Part shown: piece after piece, positions 1 through 10,185 of the stretch
Layout: each line of letters begins with the position of its first letter
Position numbering within the stretch: the first letter of the stretch is position 1
Program-made: the position numbers and the translations under genes
Origin: CAKSQF01 sp964569225
GTDB taxonomy: Bacteria; Bacillota; Clostridia; Oscillospirales; CAG-272
DNA: 21,376 nucleotides
Assembly (NCBI GenBank): GCA_964569225.1
Contig: CAZMTU010000032.1
Span: 1-21,376 of the forward strand
Direction: 5' to 3'
The notes under the pieces: model-generated
Database searches by the model: none
Seen by the model: the letters and a program-made list of their open reading frames with translations, nothing else
What the model was told of the DNA's origin: nothing

Positions 1-762
1 TTTGATTTTGAGCCATACCTTCATGACAAGCGAATGAGGCAGCAGCTTTGCCGCCAATCGCATCAACTTCACAGAGCCTCCCGGAACACAAATATCCTTC
101 CGCTTCTCTGCTGCCTTCAGCGTTTGACCGACTACAAACACAGGATCATACATCGGCGAGAAATTAGTACAAGCGTCCGGATCCTCGCTTTGCGCCGCGA
201 CATCAAAAAATTCGGTATCTACATAACCGGGGCAGAGCGTAGTTACGCTGATCCTTCGTTCGGAAAGCTCCCGATGAAGCGCTCTGCCGAAATGAAGGGT
301 AAACGCCTTGGTAGAGGCGTAAATATTGAAGCATGGCAACGGTTGAAAGGAGGACTGTGAACCTAACAGAATGATCCTTCCGCCTTCTGTTATTCGGTCA
401 AGGCACACTCTCACAGTGCGCATCATCCCTAAAATATTTAGCTCCACCATTCTTTCGGCGTTGGCTTCGGAAATCTTGGGGAAAGCGCCATATTTTCCCA
501 GTCCCGCCGCCGTCACCAACATTTTGATATGGGCATCCGCGCTGTTCAGCGCTTCCTTCAGCCGTTCAAAGCTGTCCTGCTGGCACAAGTCCAGTGCCAA
601 CGGGCGGATCTTTTCCCCCAATTGACTTTTCAGCTCCTCCAGCCGATCCTTTCGCCGAGCTATTACCCAAATTTGATCTAATTCAGCGCTTCTTGCCGCG
701 ATCTGCCGGACAAATTCTCTACCCATACCTGAGGAAGCGCCTGTAATCAGTGCAATGTTCAT
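1..762 (-). CDS. Short-chain dehydrogenase/reductase, 3' end cut by window edge
   Basis: An open frame of 254 codons runs from ATG 762 off the left edge without a stop. It is a classical SDR: the Rossmann motif TGASSGMG is at residues 7-14, a TAAG version of the NNAG motif is near 84-87, Asn109 is in place, and the catalytic set is Ser135, Tyr148 and Lys152 (YASTK), followed by PGYVDTEF near 178-185. These residues bind NAD(P) and move a hydride to or from a hydroxyl or carbonyl group; the substrate cannot be read from the sequence. An AAGGGG ribosome binding site lies about 8 nt before the ATG. The gene starts 41 bp after the GxGYxYP gene on the same strand, so the two probably share a transcript. 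The family usually has 240-280 residues, so little is missing. The family call is firm; the substrate is unknown. Confidence 0.9.
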   Translation of the reverse strand, partial: MNIALITGASSGMGREFVRQIAARSAELDQIWVIARRKDRLEELKSQLGEKIRPLALDLCQQDSFERLKEALNSADAHIKMLVTAAGLGKYGAFPKISEANAERMVELNILGMMRTVRVCLDRITEGGRIILLGSQSSFQPLPCFNIYASTKAFTLHFGRALHRELSERRISVTTLCPGYVDTEFFDVAAQSEDPDACTNFSPMYDPVFVVGQTLKAAEKRKDICVPGGSVKLMRLAAKLLPHSLVMKVWLKIK

Positions 763-803
763 TCGATTGTCCCCTTTCCTTTTACTGCCGAAATCTAAAG
801 ATA

Positions 804-2367
804 TTAATCACCCTTGGCCGCATCTGCCTGTTCCATAAGCTTAAAGAAATGATCCGCCCGGATGAATTCGGCTTTTCCGTTTAGTTTGGCAGCAAGCTCC
901 TTTTCCAAATCCGCCAAATCGGAAAGCGTTAGTTTCCCCCATACCGACATCTGCGCCGCAATAAAGAGAGGCGAAGCGCCATCAAACTTGTCAGCCTCTC
1001 TGTGAAGCACCTTCGACAAATGCTCTTTAGTGGTGGTATAACAAGGCGTAAGCTGCTTCACGATCTTTCCGTTTTGCTGTACAGAGGAAACTGATTCCCG
1101 ATCATCTGTAAAAAGCTGAACGGTCAACCCATAAAGAGAAGGCGCGTTCTGAACATAAATTTCCCGCTGACCTTCAGTAAGATTATCCCAAACCGTTACT
1201 ACCTTTAAGCCGGTACGCTGAAAATACCGGTCGGACATCTGCACATATTTCGCAAATTTTGCTTCATCTTCCACATAATTTCCAGCCGGAATATCCTCCT
1301 CCAGCGTATTCACCGGCATGGCATAGCCCAATCCGGAAGGACCACTGACAAAGCAATCCTTAACGGTAGAATGGTCGTAATAATAATTCATCATACCGGG
1401 CGCCGTATCTGCCAAAGAAGGTGAAATGGTCCAGTTAACCGCCACCTTGCCCCGAGCGTCTGCATTTTCATCCCAGAATTTACGCATATAGTGTTCAACG
1501 TACTGAATATTGTCGCCATCGCTGACAAACATGGTAATATACATTTTATTTTCAAGCGGCGGCAGCTCAGGAATGGGGCGAACACGAATCGCCTCCCGCT
1601 GACCGTAAACAGTCGCGTTGGCAAAAAAGTCTGCCGGAACGGTAGACAGTCCCGCTGAAGTAGCGGTTGTAATCCCCGAACGTTCTTCGGTGTACCAACC
1701 GGCCGCAATCGCTTTTCCCGGCTCCATATCGTCTAAGAAGCGGCGGTACACCGCCTTTTCGGCAGGCGAATTCCGGCAATCGCAGAAAACTGTGGCAGCG
1801 CCGGCAGCAGCCGCCAAATCCCGAAGATAGCATGACATAGACGGCCGCTGGGAAATAATCAGGCGATGGCTGCAGGACGTCCAGTAGGTTTCGTATAAAT
1901 AGGTATAAATCTCCTCCGCAGTGGTCATTACCAGACCGGTCAGATCAATAACCGTCGGAAGCTGAATGCCGTCCGCTTCTGCCCTTGCCAAGAGGTCCGC
2001 CGTTATCGGAAGCCCTTTAACCGAAGCTGCCGCCGAACAAGCCAAATTGACATAATGTTCGCTTTTCTCTGTGCTGTACACTACCCATCCGGCTGCTTCA
2101 GAAGCGTATTTTTTAAGCAATTCCATCGGTTCCGTCTTAACATAGGTATAACCGAAAGTATTCGCCCATGTATCGGCCCCCCTCTCCTGCCTTTTCATCG
2201 ATCATGAAAATACGGGGCGCGGCGGCATTGACAATTCCCTGCAGCGCAGATAGCAGGATCTGCATTGCTTTTGTCTGTCCAACCGGCGAAAAACCGTCCA
2301 TATTCGCCGCAGGTGTTCCGAATGTAGGAAAAATCTGACCTTCCGGCCAGTGCATTGTTTGCGTCAT
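804..2367 (-). CDS. GxGYxYP-domain protein (putative glycoside hydrolase-like), frameshifted near the N-terminus
   Basis: Two overlapping frames make up one protein of about 520 residues. The first frame starts at ATG 2367, with GGAGG at 2375-2379 seven bases upstream, and encodes about 63 residues. The second carries the rest to the stop at 804. The switch falls at a run of six C (plus strand, 2177-2182). With five bases there, the frames join smoothly through the residues EKAGEGADTWANTF. Residues near 282-286 of the joined protein read SDGDN, and near 345-351 GLGYAMP, a close match to the motif that names the GxGYxYP family (N- and C-terminal domains PF16216/PF14323, from memory). The family is called a putative glycoside hydrolase, but its activity is not established as far as I know. 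No signal peptide is visible, so the product would be cytosolic. Either this copy is broken, it is variable at the homopolymer, or the base is a sequencing error. A start at 2198 would give only the C-terminal 464 residues and lacks a convincing ribosome site. Confidence 0.65.
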
Positions 2368-2407
2368 ATTCAATCCTCCATGTATAATTAGCAATTTTAC
2401 TATATAC

Positions 2408-2436
2408 ATTGTAGCCGAAAGAATTTACAAGGTCAA
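2408..2436 (-). promoter_or_regulatory. Sigma-A promoter of the GxGYxYP-SDR unit
   Basis: On the minus strand, TTGACC (2431-2436) and TACAAT (2408-2413) are separated by 17 bp, about 40 bp ahead of the ATG at 2367. Each box differs from consensus at one position. Confidence 0.65.
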
Positions 2437-2586
2437 TAGTTTTCTTGTTTTTTTAGGCAAATTTCCCTTTTTCTTGTCTCTTTGTACAATTTGGTTAAGC
2501 GCCATATAAATAAATCGAGATTAAATTTTAAATTATAAGCTGTACGCTAAAACATCAAATGATTTCTATTTTTTGAATTTTCTCTA

Positions 2587-2615
2587 TTGACAAAGTACCA
2601 ACTGTATGCTATAAT
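2587..2615 (+). promoter_or_regulatory. Sigma-A promoter of ylxM
   Basis: TTGACA (2587-2592) and TATAAT (2610-2615) match consensus exactly with a 17-bp spacer, 39 bp before the ylxM start. It is divergent from the promoter at 2408-2436. The AT-rich stretch between the two promoters (2437-2586) holds no gene that I can see. Confidence 0.85.
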
Positions 2616-2654
2616 GCTGTATAGCATTTTACTTTACAGCTTGGAGATGAGCGC

Positions 2655-2993
2655 TTGACAGAAAAAAAACTGGATCTGTCTTTGCTGCTGGAGTTTTACG
2701 GCGGGCTGCTGACCGACCGCCAGCGGGAAATGACCGATTATTGTTATAATGATGATCTATCATTAAGCGAAATTGCGGAGCTTACCGGCATTACTCGCCA
2801 GGGCGTTTGGGAGGGACTGCGCAAATCGGAGAGTATCCTGCGCTCGGCAGAAGAAAAACTAAAGCTTTATGAAAGCTACAAAAAAAGGCTTGAAACGGTA
2901 GACTATGTGATCGGTCGACTGAAAGAAATGGCGGGCGAAGGCGCTGAAGTGAAAGATCTGCTTGATGCGCTGGAGAACATGCCGCTGGGATAA
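2655..2993 (+). CDS. ylxM: YlxM-family (UPF0122) SRP-associated DNA-binding-like protein
   Basis: A protein of 112 residues starting at TTG 2655, chosen because GGAG at 2643-2646 lies eight bases upstream. It matches YlxM/UPF0122: an early LLEFYGGLLTDRQ segment, then a sigma-70 region 4-like helix-turn-helix at about residues 35-58 (LSLSEIAELTGITRQGVWEGL), then a charged helical tail. In Firmicutes and mycoplasmas the family is encoded with ffh and is thought to take part in signal recognition particle function. Ffh follows on the same strand, as expected. Unusually, a 173-bp gap with a hairpin and a possible promoter separates the two genes. The length is typical for the family. Confidence 0.93.
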   Translation: MTEKKLDLSLLLEFYGGLLTDRQREMTDYCYNDDLSLSEIAELTGITRQGVWEGLRKSESILRSAEEKLKLYESYKKRLETVDYVIGRLKEMAGEGAEVKDLLDALENMPLG

Positions 2994-3035
2994 CGCAGGC
3001 GAACCTATATTGTCACAAGTTGTCTGCTGTTGATG

Positions 3036-3073
3036 ATTAAAAGCTTTTACAAGCGGCTTTTAATTCCCTTTTT
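3036..3073 (+). terminator. Possible terminator or attenuator hairpin between ylxM and ffh
   Basis: The 9-bp perfect stem ATTAAAAGC (3036-3044) / GCTTTTAAT (3056-3064) has an 11-nt loop and is followed by a short pyrimidine run ending in five T. The stem is AT-rich and the T run is interrupted, so termination may be partial. Confidence 0.4.
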
Positions 3074-3121
3074 GGGGTAGCGTTGAGGAAAATCAGAAGT
3101 TTTTAAAAAAGCTTCTCACAG

Positions 3122-3149
3122 TTGCTTGGGCATTGTCCCAATTTATAAT
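3122..3149 (+). promoter_or_regulatory. Possible internal promoter for ffh
   Basis: TTGCTT (3122-3127) and a perfect TATAAT (3144-3149) with a 16-bp spacer. The -10 box sits only 17 bp before the ffh start, so its transcript would have almost no leader, and the ffh ribosome site (3156-3161) would lie at the start point. The element is weak but fits a second entry point after the hairpin at 3036-3073. Confidence 0.35.
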
Positions 3150-3166
3150 CAAATGAAGGAGCAGAC

Positions 3167-4495
3167 ATGTTTCAAAGTTTATCTGACAAACTCAGTGAAG
3201 CGTTCAAAAAATTCCGGAACAAGGGGAAACTGACCGAAGCAGACGTAAAAGCTGGCATGCGGGAAGTCAGACTGGCGCTGCTAGAAGCGAATGTCAATTA
3301 TAAAGTTGTCAAGGACTTTATTAAAACCGTCACTGAACGCGCCGTGGGCAGCGAGGTGCTGGAAAGTTTGGTACCCGCTCAGCAAATCATTAAAATAGTC
3401 AACGAAGAGCTAACCAGCCTAATGGGCGGCAGCGTTTCCAAATTAGAAATCGCGTCAAAGCCTCCTACAATTATTATGATGTGCGGTCTGCAGGGAGCAG
3501 GTAAAACTACCCATGCCGGCAAGCTGGCGGGCTTATACAAAAAGCAGGGCAAGCATCCATTGCTGGTCGCCTGTGACATTTACCGCCCTGCCGCTATCAA
3601 GCAGTTGGAGGTAGTAGGCGGACAATTAAACATACCGGTATTTACTTTGGGAGACAAGGTTTCTCCAGTAAAAATCGCTCAAGAGAGTGTGAAATACGCC
3701 GAAAAGCAGGGCTGCGACATGGTCTTTATTGATACAGCGGGGCGTCTGCACAGTGACGAAAATATGATGAACGAGCTGGTGGAGATCAAAGAAAAGGTGA
3801 ACCCCACTGAGATCCTGCTGACCATCGACGCTATGCTTGGTCAGGACGCCGTCAATATAGCGGAAACCTTTAATAACCGCTTAGACATCACCGGCGTCAT
3901 TTTGACTAAGCTAGACAGCGACACCAGAGGCGGCGCCGCGCTTTCGGTACGGCATGTCACCGGTAAGCCCATTAAATTCGTGGGAACAGGCGAAAAGCTG
4001 GACACCATAGAGCCTTTTTATCCCGATCGGATGGCGTCGAGAATTCTCGGCATGGGAGATATGCTTACCCTTATCGAAAAAGCGGAACAGGCATATGACG
4101 AAAAAAAAGCGATGGAGCTTGAAAAAAAGCTGCGCTCCTCTACCTTTACTTTAGATGATTATATGGAGCAGTTTCAGCAAATCAAGCAGATGGGCAGCAT
4201 GGAGCAGATCGCCGCAATGCTGCCGGGCATCAAACCGGGCGCCTTAAAGGATGCCCAAATAGATGAAAAGGTGATTACCCATATGGAGGCCATTATCACT
4301 TCTATGACGCCTAAAGAGCGCGCTAAGCCTGATATTATCAACAGCTCGCGCCGCAAACGGATCGCAGCCGGCAGCGGTACCAGCGTGGAAGACGTCAATA
4401 AACTGTTAAAGCAATTTGATCAGACCGCTAAGCTGATGAAGCAATTTTCTAAAGGCGCATTCGGCAAAAAGGGAAAATTCCGAATGGGATTTTAA
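3167..4495 (+). CDS. ffh: Signal recognition particle protein Ffh (SRP54)
   Basis: 442 residues, full length. Ffh is the GTPase that, with SRP RNA, binds signal sequences as they leave the ribosome and docks with FtsY at the membrane. The N-terminal helical bundle covers roughly residues 1-90. The GTPase domain shows G1 GLQGAGKT (107-114), the DIYRPAA segment (137-143), DTAGR (189-193) and TKLD (247-250). The C-terminal M domain (about 300-442) has the Met-rich finger near QMGSMEQIAAMLPG and the RNA-binding SRRKRIAAGSG segment. AAGGAG at 3156-3161 lies five bases before the ATG. The tail rich in Lys, Gly and Phe is normal for the family. No oddities in the protein. Confidence 0.98.
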   Translation: MFQSLSDKLSEAFKKFRNKGKLTEADVKAGMREVRLALLEANVNYKVVKDFIKTVTERAVGSEVLESLVPAQQIIKIVNEELTSLMGGSVSKLEIASKPPTIIMMCGLQGAGKTTHAGKLAGLYKKQGKHPLLVACDIYRPAAIKQLEVVGGQLNIPVFTLGDKVSPVKIAQESVKYAEKQGCDMVFIDTAGRLHSDENMMNELVEIKEKVNPTEILLTIDAMLGQDAVNIAETFNNRLDITGVILTKLDSDTRGGAALSVRHVTGKPIKFVGTGEKLDTIEPFYPDRMASRILGMGDMLTLIEKAEQAYDEKKAMELEKKLRSSTFTLDDYMEQFQQIKQMGSMEQIAAMLPGIKPGALKDAQIDEKVITHMEAIITSMTPKERAKPDIINSSRRKRIAAGSGTSVEDVNKLLKQFDQTAKLMKQFSKGAFGKKGKFRMGF

Positions 4496-4550
4496 CCGTT
4501 CTCTACTCGTGCCTTTTATAAACATGATTTGAGCAGACGGCGACTTGTTT

Positions 4551-4596
4551 GCAGTGTAGGAAGCTGCACGACTAATTGCGCGGCTTCCTACGCTGC
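4551..4596 (+). promoter_or_regulatory. Long hairpin in the rpsP leader
   Basis: A 14-bp stem (4551-4564 with 4583-4596, one G-U pair) closes an 18-nt loop and ends 59 bases before the rpsP ATG. No T run follows, so it is not an ordinary terminator. It could be a processing site, an mRNA-stability element, or a protein-binding leader that separates expression of ffh from rpsP. I cannot name a known RNA family for it. Confidence 0.55.
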
Positions 4597-4655
4597 TAAA
4601 CCTTCCGCCTCTGACTTAATATATTTTTTATTTATTATTTTTGGAGGAAAAGAAA

Positions 4656-4901
4656 ATGGCAGTAAAAATCAGACTCAGAAGAATGGGCGCAAAGAAAGCT
4701 CCCTTTTACCGTGTAGTAGTAGCAGATTCCAGATATCCCCGCGACGGTCGTTTCATCGAAGAAATCGGTTACTATAACCCCATGACCAATCCCGCTGAGA
4801 TCAAAATTGACGCAGAAAAGGCTGCTCAGTGGCTGAAAAACGGTGCGCAGCCTACTGAAACGGTTAAGGCTCTGCTGAAAAACAGCGGCATCGAAAAATA
4901 A
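4656..4901 (+). CDS. rpsP: 30S ribosomal protein S16
   Basis: 81 residues starting MAVKIRLRRMG, the signature N-terminus of bacterial S16, followed by KKAPFYRVVVADSR and the conserved DGRFIEEIGYYNP segment. S16 binds 16S rRNA and helps assemble the body of the small subunit. The ATG at 4656 is preferred to an in-frame TTG at 4641 because GGAGG (4643-4647) lies eight bases before the ATG and the protein begins in the canonical way. It lies between ffh and khpA, the usual Firmicutes order. Confidence 0.98.
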   Translation: MAVKIRLRRMGAKKAPFYRVVVADSRYPRDGRFIEEIGYYNPMTNPAEIKIDAEKAAQWLKNGAQPTETVKALLKNSGIEK

Positions 4902-4922
4902 TTCCGCAAGGAGAAGGATAAA

Positions 4923-5162
4923 ATGTCGGATCTGAAAAAAACGCTGACCGACATTGCAAAGGCTTTGGTGGATTATCCCGAAGAAGTTGCAGTGATCGAA
5001 ACCGAAGACGAAAAAGAAGGCGTGATCCTTACCCTTTCGGTCGCCGAAAGCGACATGGGTAAGGTGATCGGACGGCACGGTCGGATCGCTAAAGCAATCC
5101 GTACCGTGATGAAATCCGCAGCCAATGCAGACGGAAAAAAACTGTCTGTTGAAATTAAATAA
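4923..5162 (+). CDS. khpA: KH-domain RNA-binding protein KhpA (YlqC family)
   Basis: 79 residues, essentially a single KH domain. The RNA-binding GxxG loop is GRHG within GKVIGRHGRIAKAIR, about residues 46-60. In streptococci KhpA pairs with the Jag/KhpB protein and affects cell division and small RNAs; the same role here is inference. The start has AAGGAGAAGG just upstream and lies 21 bp after the rpsP stop, so the two are co-transcribed. A strong terminator follows, so rimM and trmD, which commonly come next in Firmicutes, are not part of this unit. Confidence 0.95.
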   Translation: MSDLKKTLTDIAKALVDYPEEVAVIETEDEKEGVILTLSVAESDMGKVIGRHGRIAKAIRTVMKSAANADGKKLSVEIK

Positions 5163-5168
5163 ATTGAT

Positions 5169-5197
5169 AAAACCGCCGATTTAACCGGCGGTTTTTG
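5169..5197 (+). terminator. Rho-independent terminator after khpA
   Basis: Perfect 10-bp stem (5169-5178 with 5186-5195) with a GC-rich core CCGCCG/CGGCGG, a 7-nt loop and a T run. It closes the ylxM-ffh-rpsP-khpA unit seven bases after the khpA stop. Confidence 0.93.
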
Positions 5198-5392
5198 TCA
5201 ATTTATGTCTACCAAATAAATTTTTTGTTTTTATGCCGCAAAAATGTCAAGCATTCAAAATGTTCCAGACGGTCCAATCAGAACTGAACCGCATGCGGCA
5301 CTAAACTAATCCGCAAGCATTTTTTACCGTTTGAAAACACGCGGCCAATTGCGCTGTTTTTATTCTTTTTTCGTCTTTTTACTTCAGAATTC
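5198..5392. other. Non-coding spacer before the alaS promoter
   Basis: About 195 bp between the khpA terminator and the alaS promoter. I see no credible gene, no T-box AGGGTGGNACCGCG motif and no RNA gene here. Confidence 0.5.
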
Positions 5393-5421
5393 TTGACAGA
5401 CAGCAAATTATTAGATATAAT
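5393..5421 (+). promoter_or_regulatory. Consensus sigma-A promoter of alaS
   Basis: TTGACA (5393-5398), a 17-bp spacer and TATAAT (5416-5421): a perfect match. The start point would fall about 35 bp before the alaS ATG, leaving no room for a T-box leader. Confidence 0.92.
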
Positions 5422-5464
5422 GTAAGTTAGTTTATATTTTGACAAACATCTGGAGGATATAACC

Positions 5465-8095
<2,631 letters not shown>

Positions 8096-8101
8096 TTTTT
8101 T

Positions 8102-8138
8102 GCGGGAAAACTTTTATATCAAGTTTTCCCGCTCTTTT
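8102..8138 (+). terminator. Rho-independent terminator after alaS
   Basis: Perfect 12-bp stem GCGGGAAAACTT (8102-8113) / AAGTTTTCCCGC (8121-8132), 7-nt loop, then TCTTTT. It starts seven bases after the alaS stop, which argues against an upstream start at 8100 for the next gene. Confidence 0.93.
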
Positions 8139-8219
8139 AAAGCATCTGAAATGATAATGGCAGCAAGGTTAGCGCTGCTTGAAGAAAAACAATACCTTGC
8201 AAATTTTAGGGGAGTTATT

Positions 8220-8969
8220 ATGCAGTCTTACGCATTTTTTTTGGACATTGATGGTACGCTCACTGACGGCGAGTATGTGCCGCCTGTGAATATTGAAGCG
8301 GTCGCTTACGCACGCGCTCGAGGGGTACCGATCTTTTTAAACACCGGAAGAAGTTTTCGCTTTATTCCCGACCGCGTTTGGCAAAATTTTTCCTTCGATG
8401 GAGTTATAGCCGGATCAGGCGCCTATGTGCGGCTGGGTGACCAGGTTTTGCAAAATCATGCTATTAACACTGAGCAATTAGCAGAGGATTTTCGCTTTCT
8501 CATGGCGCAAAAGGTTGCCTTTGTATTTGAAGGAGAACATCAGGTGCTGGTAGCAAACCGACCCCCTCGGCATGCCTATTGGCTGCCGCTGACTGATGAA
8601 GCACAGCTATACTCTGAATATGCCAATGCACGCATTGAAAAAATAAATTTGTCCGGAAAGCTCTCTTCAGAAGTAACCGCATATCTTTCCCAAAAATATC
8701 ATCTATTACAGCACGAAACTTACGCCGAAGCCTCTATTCCAGGCTGTGACAAAGGGCGAGGGATGAAGCTTGCCTGCACCTATCTGCCTGCCGGAACTAA
8801 AAGTGTCGCGATCGGCGATTCTATGAACGATTTGGAAATGCTGGACGCCGCAGATCTCTCGATCGCAATGGGCAACGCCCCCGATATGCTGAAAGCCCGC
8901 TGCCATCAAATCACCTTGTCTGCCGCCGAAGGGGGCGTGGCATATGCGATCCATTCACTGATCGGCTGA
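8220..8969 (+). CDS. Cof-type HAD-superfamily phosphatase
   Basis: 249 residues from ATG 8220; GGGGAG at 8209-8214 lies five bases upstream. All four HAD motifs are present: DIDGT (motif I, Asp9 nucleophile and Asp11 acid/base), NTGR (motif II) about 35 residues later, the Lys of GRGMKLA (motif III), and GDSMNDLEML (motif IV, metal-binding). The large cap between motifs II and III and the overall pattern place it in the Cof/YkrA-like branch, cytosolic Mg-dependent hydrolases of sugar phosphates, flavin phosphates or similar small phosphate esters. The substrate cannot be read from sequence. An in-frame start at 8100 exists but would place the alaS terminator inside the gene. luxS follows 35 bp later, so the phosphatase probably shares its transcript. 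Confidence 0.92.
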   Translation: MQSYAFFLDIDGTLTDGEYVPPVNIEAVAYARARGVPIFLNTGRSFRFIPDRVWQNFSFDGVIAGSGAYVRLGDQVLQNHAINTEQLAEDFRFLMAQKVAFVFEGEHQVLVANRPPRHAYWLPLTDEAQLYSEYANARIEKINLSGKLSSEVTAYLSQKYHLLQHETYAEASIPGCDKGRGMKLACTYLPAGTKSVAIGDSMNDLEMLDAADLSIAMGNAPDMLKARCHQITLSAAEGGVAYAIHSLIG

Positions 8970-8994
8970 GAACTAAGAACTGAGAACTAAGAAA
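8967..8994 (+). repeat. Heptanucleotide tandem repeat, four units of TRAGAAC
   Basis: Four back-to-back 7-bp units alternate TGAGAAC and TAAGAAC (the last ends in A). The first unit contains the stop codon of the phosphatase gene, and the last runs into the AAAGGA ribosome site of luxS. Each unit carries a stop codon, and because the unit is 7 bp the stops fall in all three frames. Confidence 0.85.
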
Positions 8995-9004
8995 GGATAC
9001 AAAC

Positions 9005-9466
9005 ATGAACCCTATCGCTTCATTTACTGTTGATCACGATCACATTATTCCGGGTATTTATATCTCCCGTATCGATGGAGATGTGGTCACTTATGATCTG
9101 CGTACCCGCACCCCCAATGCCGGCGATTACATGGACAATCTTACCATGCACAGCGTAGAGCATATGGCTGCTACCCTTCTCCGCAACAGCGAGATTGGCT
9201 CTGAAGTGATTTACTTCGGTCCTATGGGTTGTCAGACTGGCTTCTATCTGCTGGTGCGATCATCCGTCGACGCTCAAACCGTATTGAATATCCTCAAAAA
9301 AGTACTTCAAGGCGTACTTGATCACACTGGCGAAGTTTACGGCGCAAGCCGAAAAGCCTGCGGAAACTGGCGGAATCTGTCCCTTGATGCTGCCAAGAAC
9401 GAATGCGCCCGCTATCTGACGGCATTGAATGCCCGCGACTGGGATTTCACCTATCCAACCTGCTGA
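9005..9466 (+). CDS. luxS: S-ribosylhomocysteine lyase LuxS
   Basis: 153 residues, full length. LuxS splits S-ribosylhomocysteine into homocysteine and DPD, the precursor of autoinducer-2. The metal site HxxEH is seen as HSVEH (His49, Glu52, His53) with Cys119 (KACGNW) as third ligand, and Cys76 in GPMGCQTGFY is the catalytic cysteine. AAAGGA lies seven bases before the ATG. mtnN begins 17 bp after the stop and makes the LuxS substrate, so the pair forms a two-step recycling unit. Whether the released DPD serves as a signal in this organism is not shown; the lyase role in methyl recycling is secure. Confidence 0.98.
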   Translation: MNPIASFTVDHDHIIPGIYISRIDGDVVTYDLRTRTPNAGDYMDNLTMHSVEHMAATLLRNSEIGSEVIYFGPMGCQTGFYLLVRSSVDAQTVLNILKKVLQGVLDHTGEVYGASRKACGNWRNLSLDAAKNECARYLTALNARDWDFTYPTC

Positions 9467-9483
9467 AAAAAGGAGTGACATCT

Positions 9484-10185
9484 ATGATTGGAATTATCGG
9501 TGCGATGCAAACCGAAGTCAGTACTCTCATCGCCGCGCTGGAGGCGCCGGTCCGGACCACGGTCGCAGGCTGCGAATTTTTCAGCGGCATTCTCTGCGGA
9601 AAAGATACTGTTATCGTTATGTGCGGTATCGGAAAGGTTGCCGCTGCCATCTGCACGCAGGCTATGATCGATTCTTTCCATCCTGACATTATTGTTAATA
9701 CCGGCGTTGCCGGTGGATTGGAAACAACCTTAGAAATCGGCGATATAGTAGCAGCGACCGATGCGGTCCAGCACGATTTTGACCTCACCGCTTTTGGCTA
9801 CGCCAAGGGATATATGCCTGCCTACGGTAAGGATAAAGAGCGCCCCAGCGGGTACCCTGCCGATCCGGTTCTTCTTCAAAAGCTTGTCCAAGCAGCAACA
9901 CAGATCGATCTGCGCTGCGTTACAGGACGAATCGTATCGGGGGATATATTTGTGTCCTCCGGAACGCTTAAACACGCGCTGATAAGCGAATTTGGCGCCT
10001 CAGCGGCCGAAATGGAGGGGGCAGCCATTGCCCAGGTGGCTTATTCAAACCGCATTCCCTTCGCTATTCTTCGAGCTATTTCCGACCTTGCCGATCGGGA
10101 AGCTGCCATTTCCTTTGATGAGTTTGAACGAATCGCCGCTGAGCGCTCGGCGGCGCTGATTCAGCAGTTTGTGAAATTAATCTGA
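9484..10185 (+). CDS. mtnN: 5'-methylthioadenosine/S-adenosylhomocysteine nucleosidase
   Basis: 233 residues starting MIGIIGAMQTEV, the typical N-terminus of Pfs/MtnN. The enzyme removes adenine from S-adenosylhomocysteine and methylthioadenosine. The nucleosidase signature is present: NTGVAGGL in the middle, and AAEMEGAAIAQVAY with the ribose-binding Met-Glu pair; the RAISDLAD segment contains the catalytic Asp. The ATG at 9484 is chosen over in-frame codons from 9403 because AAGGAG (9470-9475) lies eight bases before it and the longer version would overlap luxS. It supplies S-ribosylhomocysteine to LuxS. I see no clear terminator right after the stop. Confidence 0.97.
   Translation: MIGIIGAMQTEVSTLIAALEAPVRTTVAGCEFFSGILCGKDTVIVMCGIGKVAAAICTQAMIDSFHPDIIVNTGVAGGLETTLEIGDIVAATDAVQHDFDLTAFGYAKGYMPAYGKDKERPSGYPADPVLLQKLVQAATQIDLRCVTGRIVSGDIFVSSGTLKHALISEFGASAAEMEGAAIAQVAYSNRIPFAILRAISDLADREAAISFDEFERIAAERSAALIQQFVKLI

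Noticed and set aside
34..625. Two plus-strand open frames at the left edge
   Set aside because: They lie opposite the SDR gene, which has clear family motifs on the minus strand.
5198..5464. T-box leader for alaS
   Set aside because: The consensus promoter at 5393-5421 leaves only about 35 nt of leader and the T-box AGGGTGGNACCGCG motif is absent.
8100..8219. Upstream start for the HAD phosphatase at 8100
   Set aside because: It would place the alaS terminator within the coding region; ATG 8220 has a good ribosome site and the canonical N-terminus.
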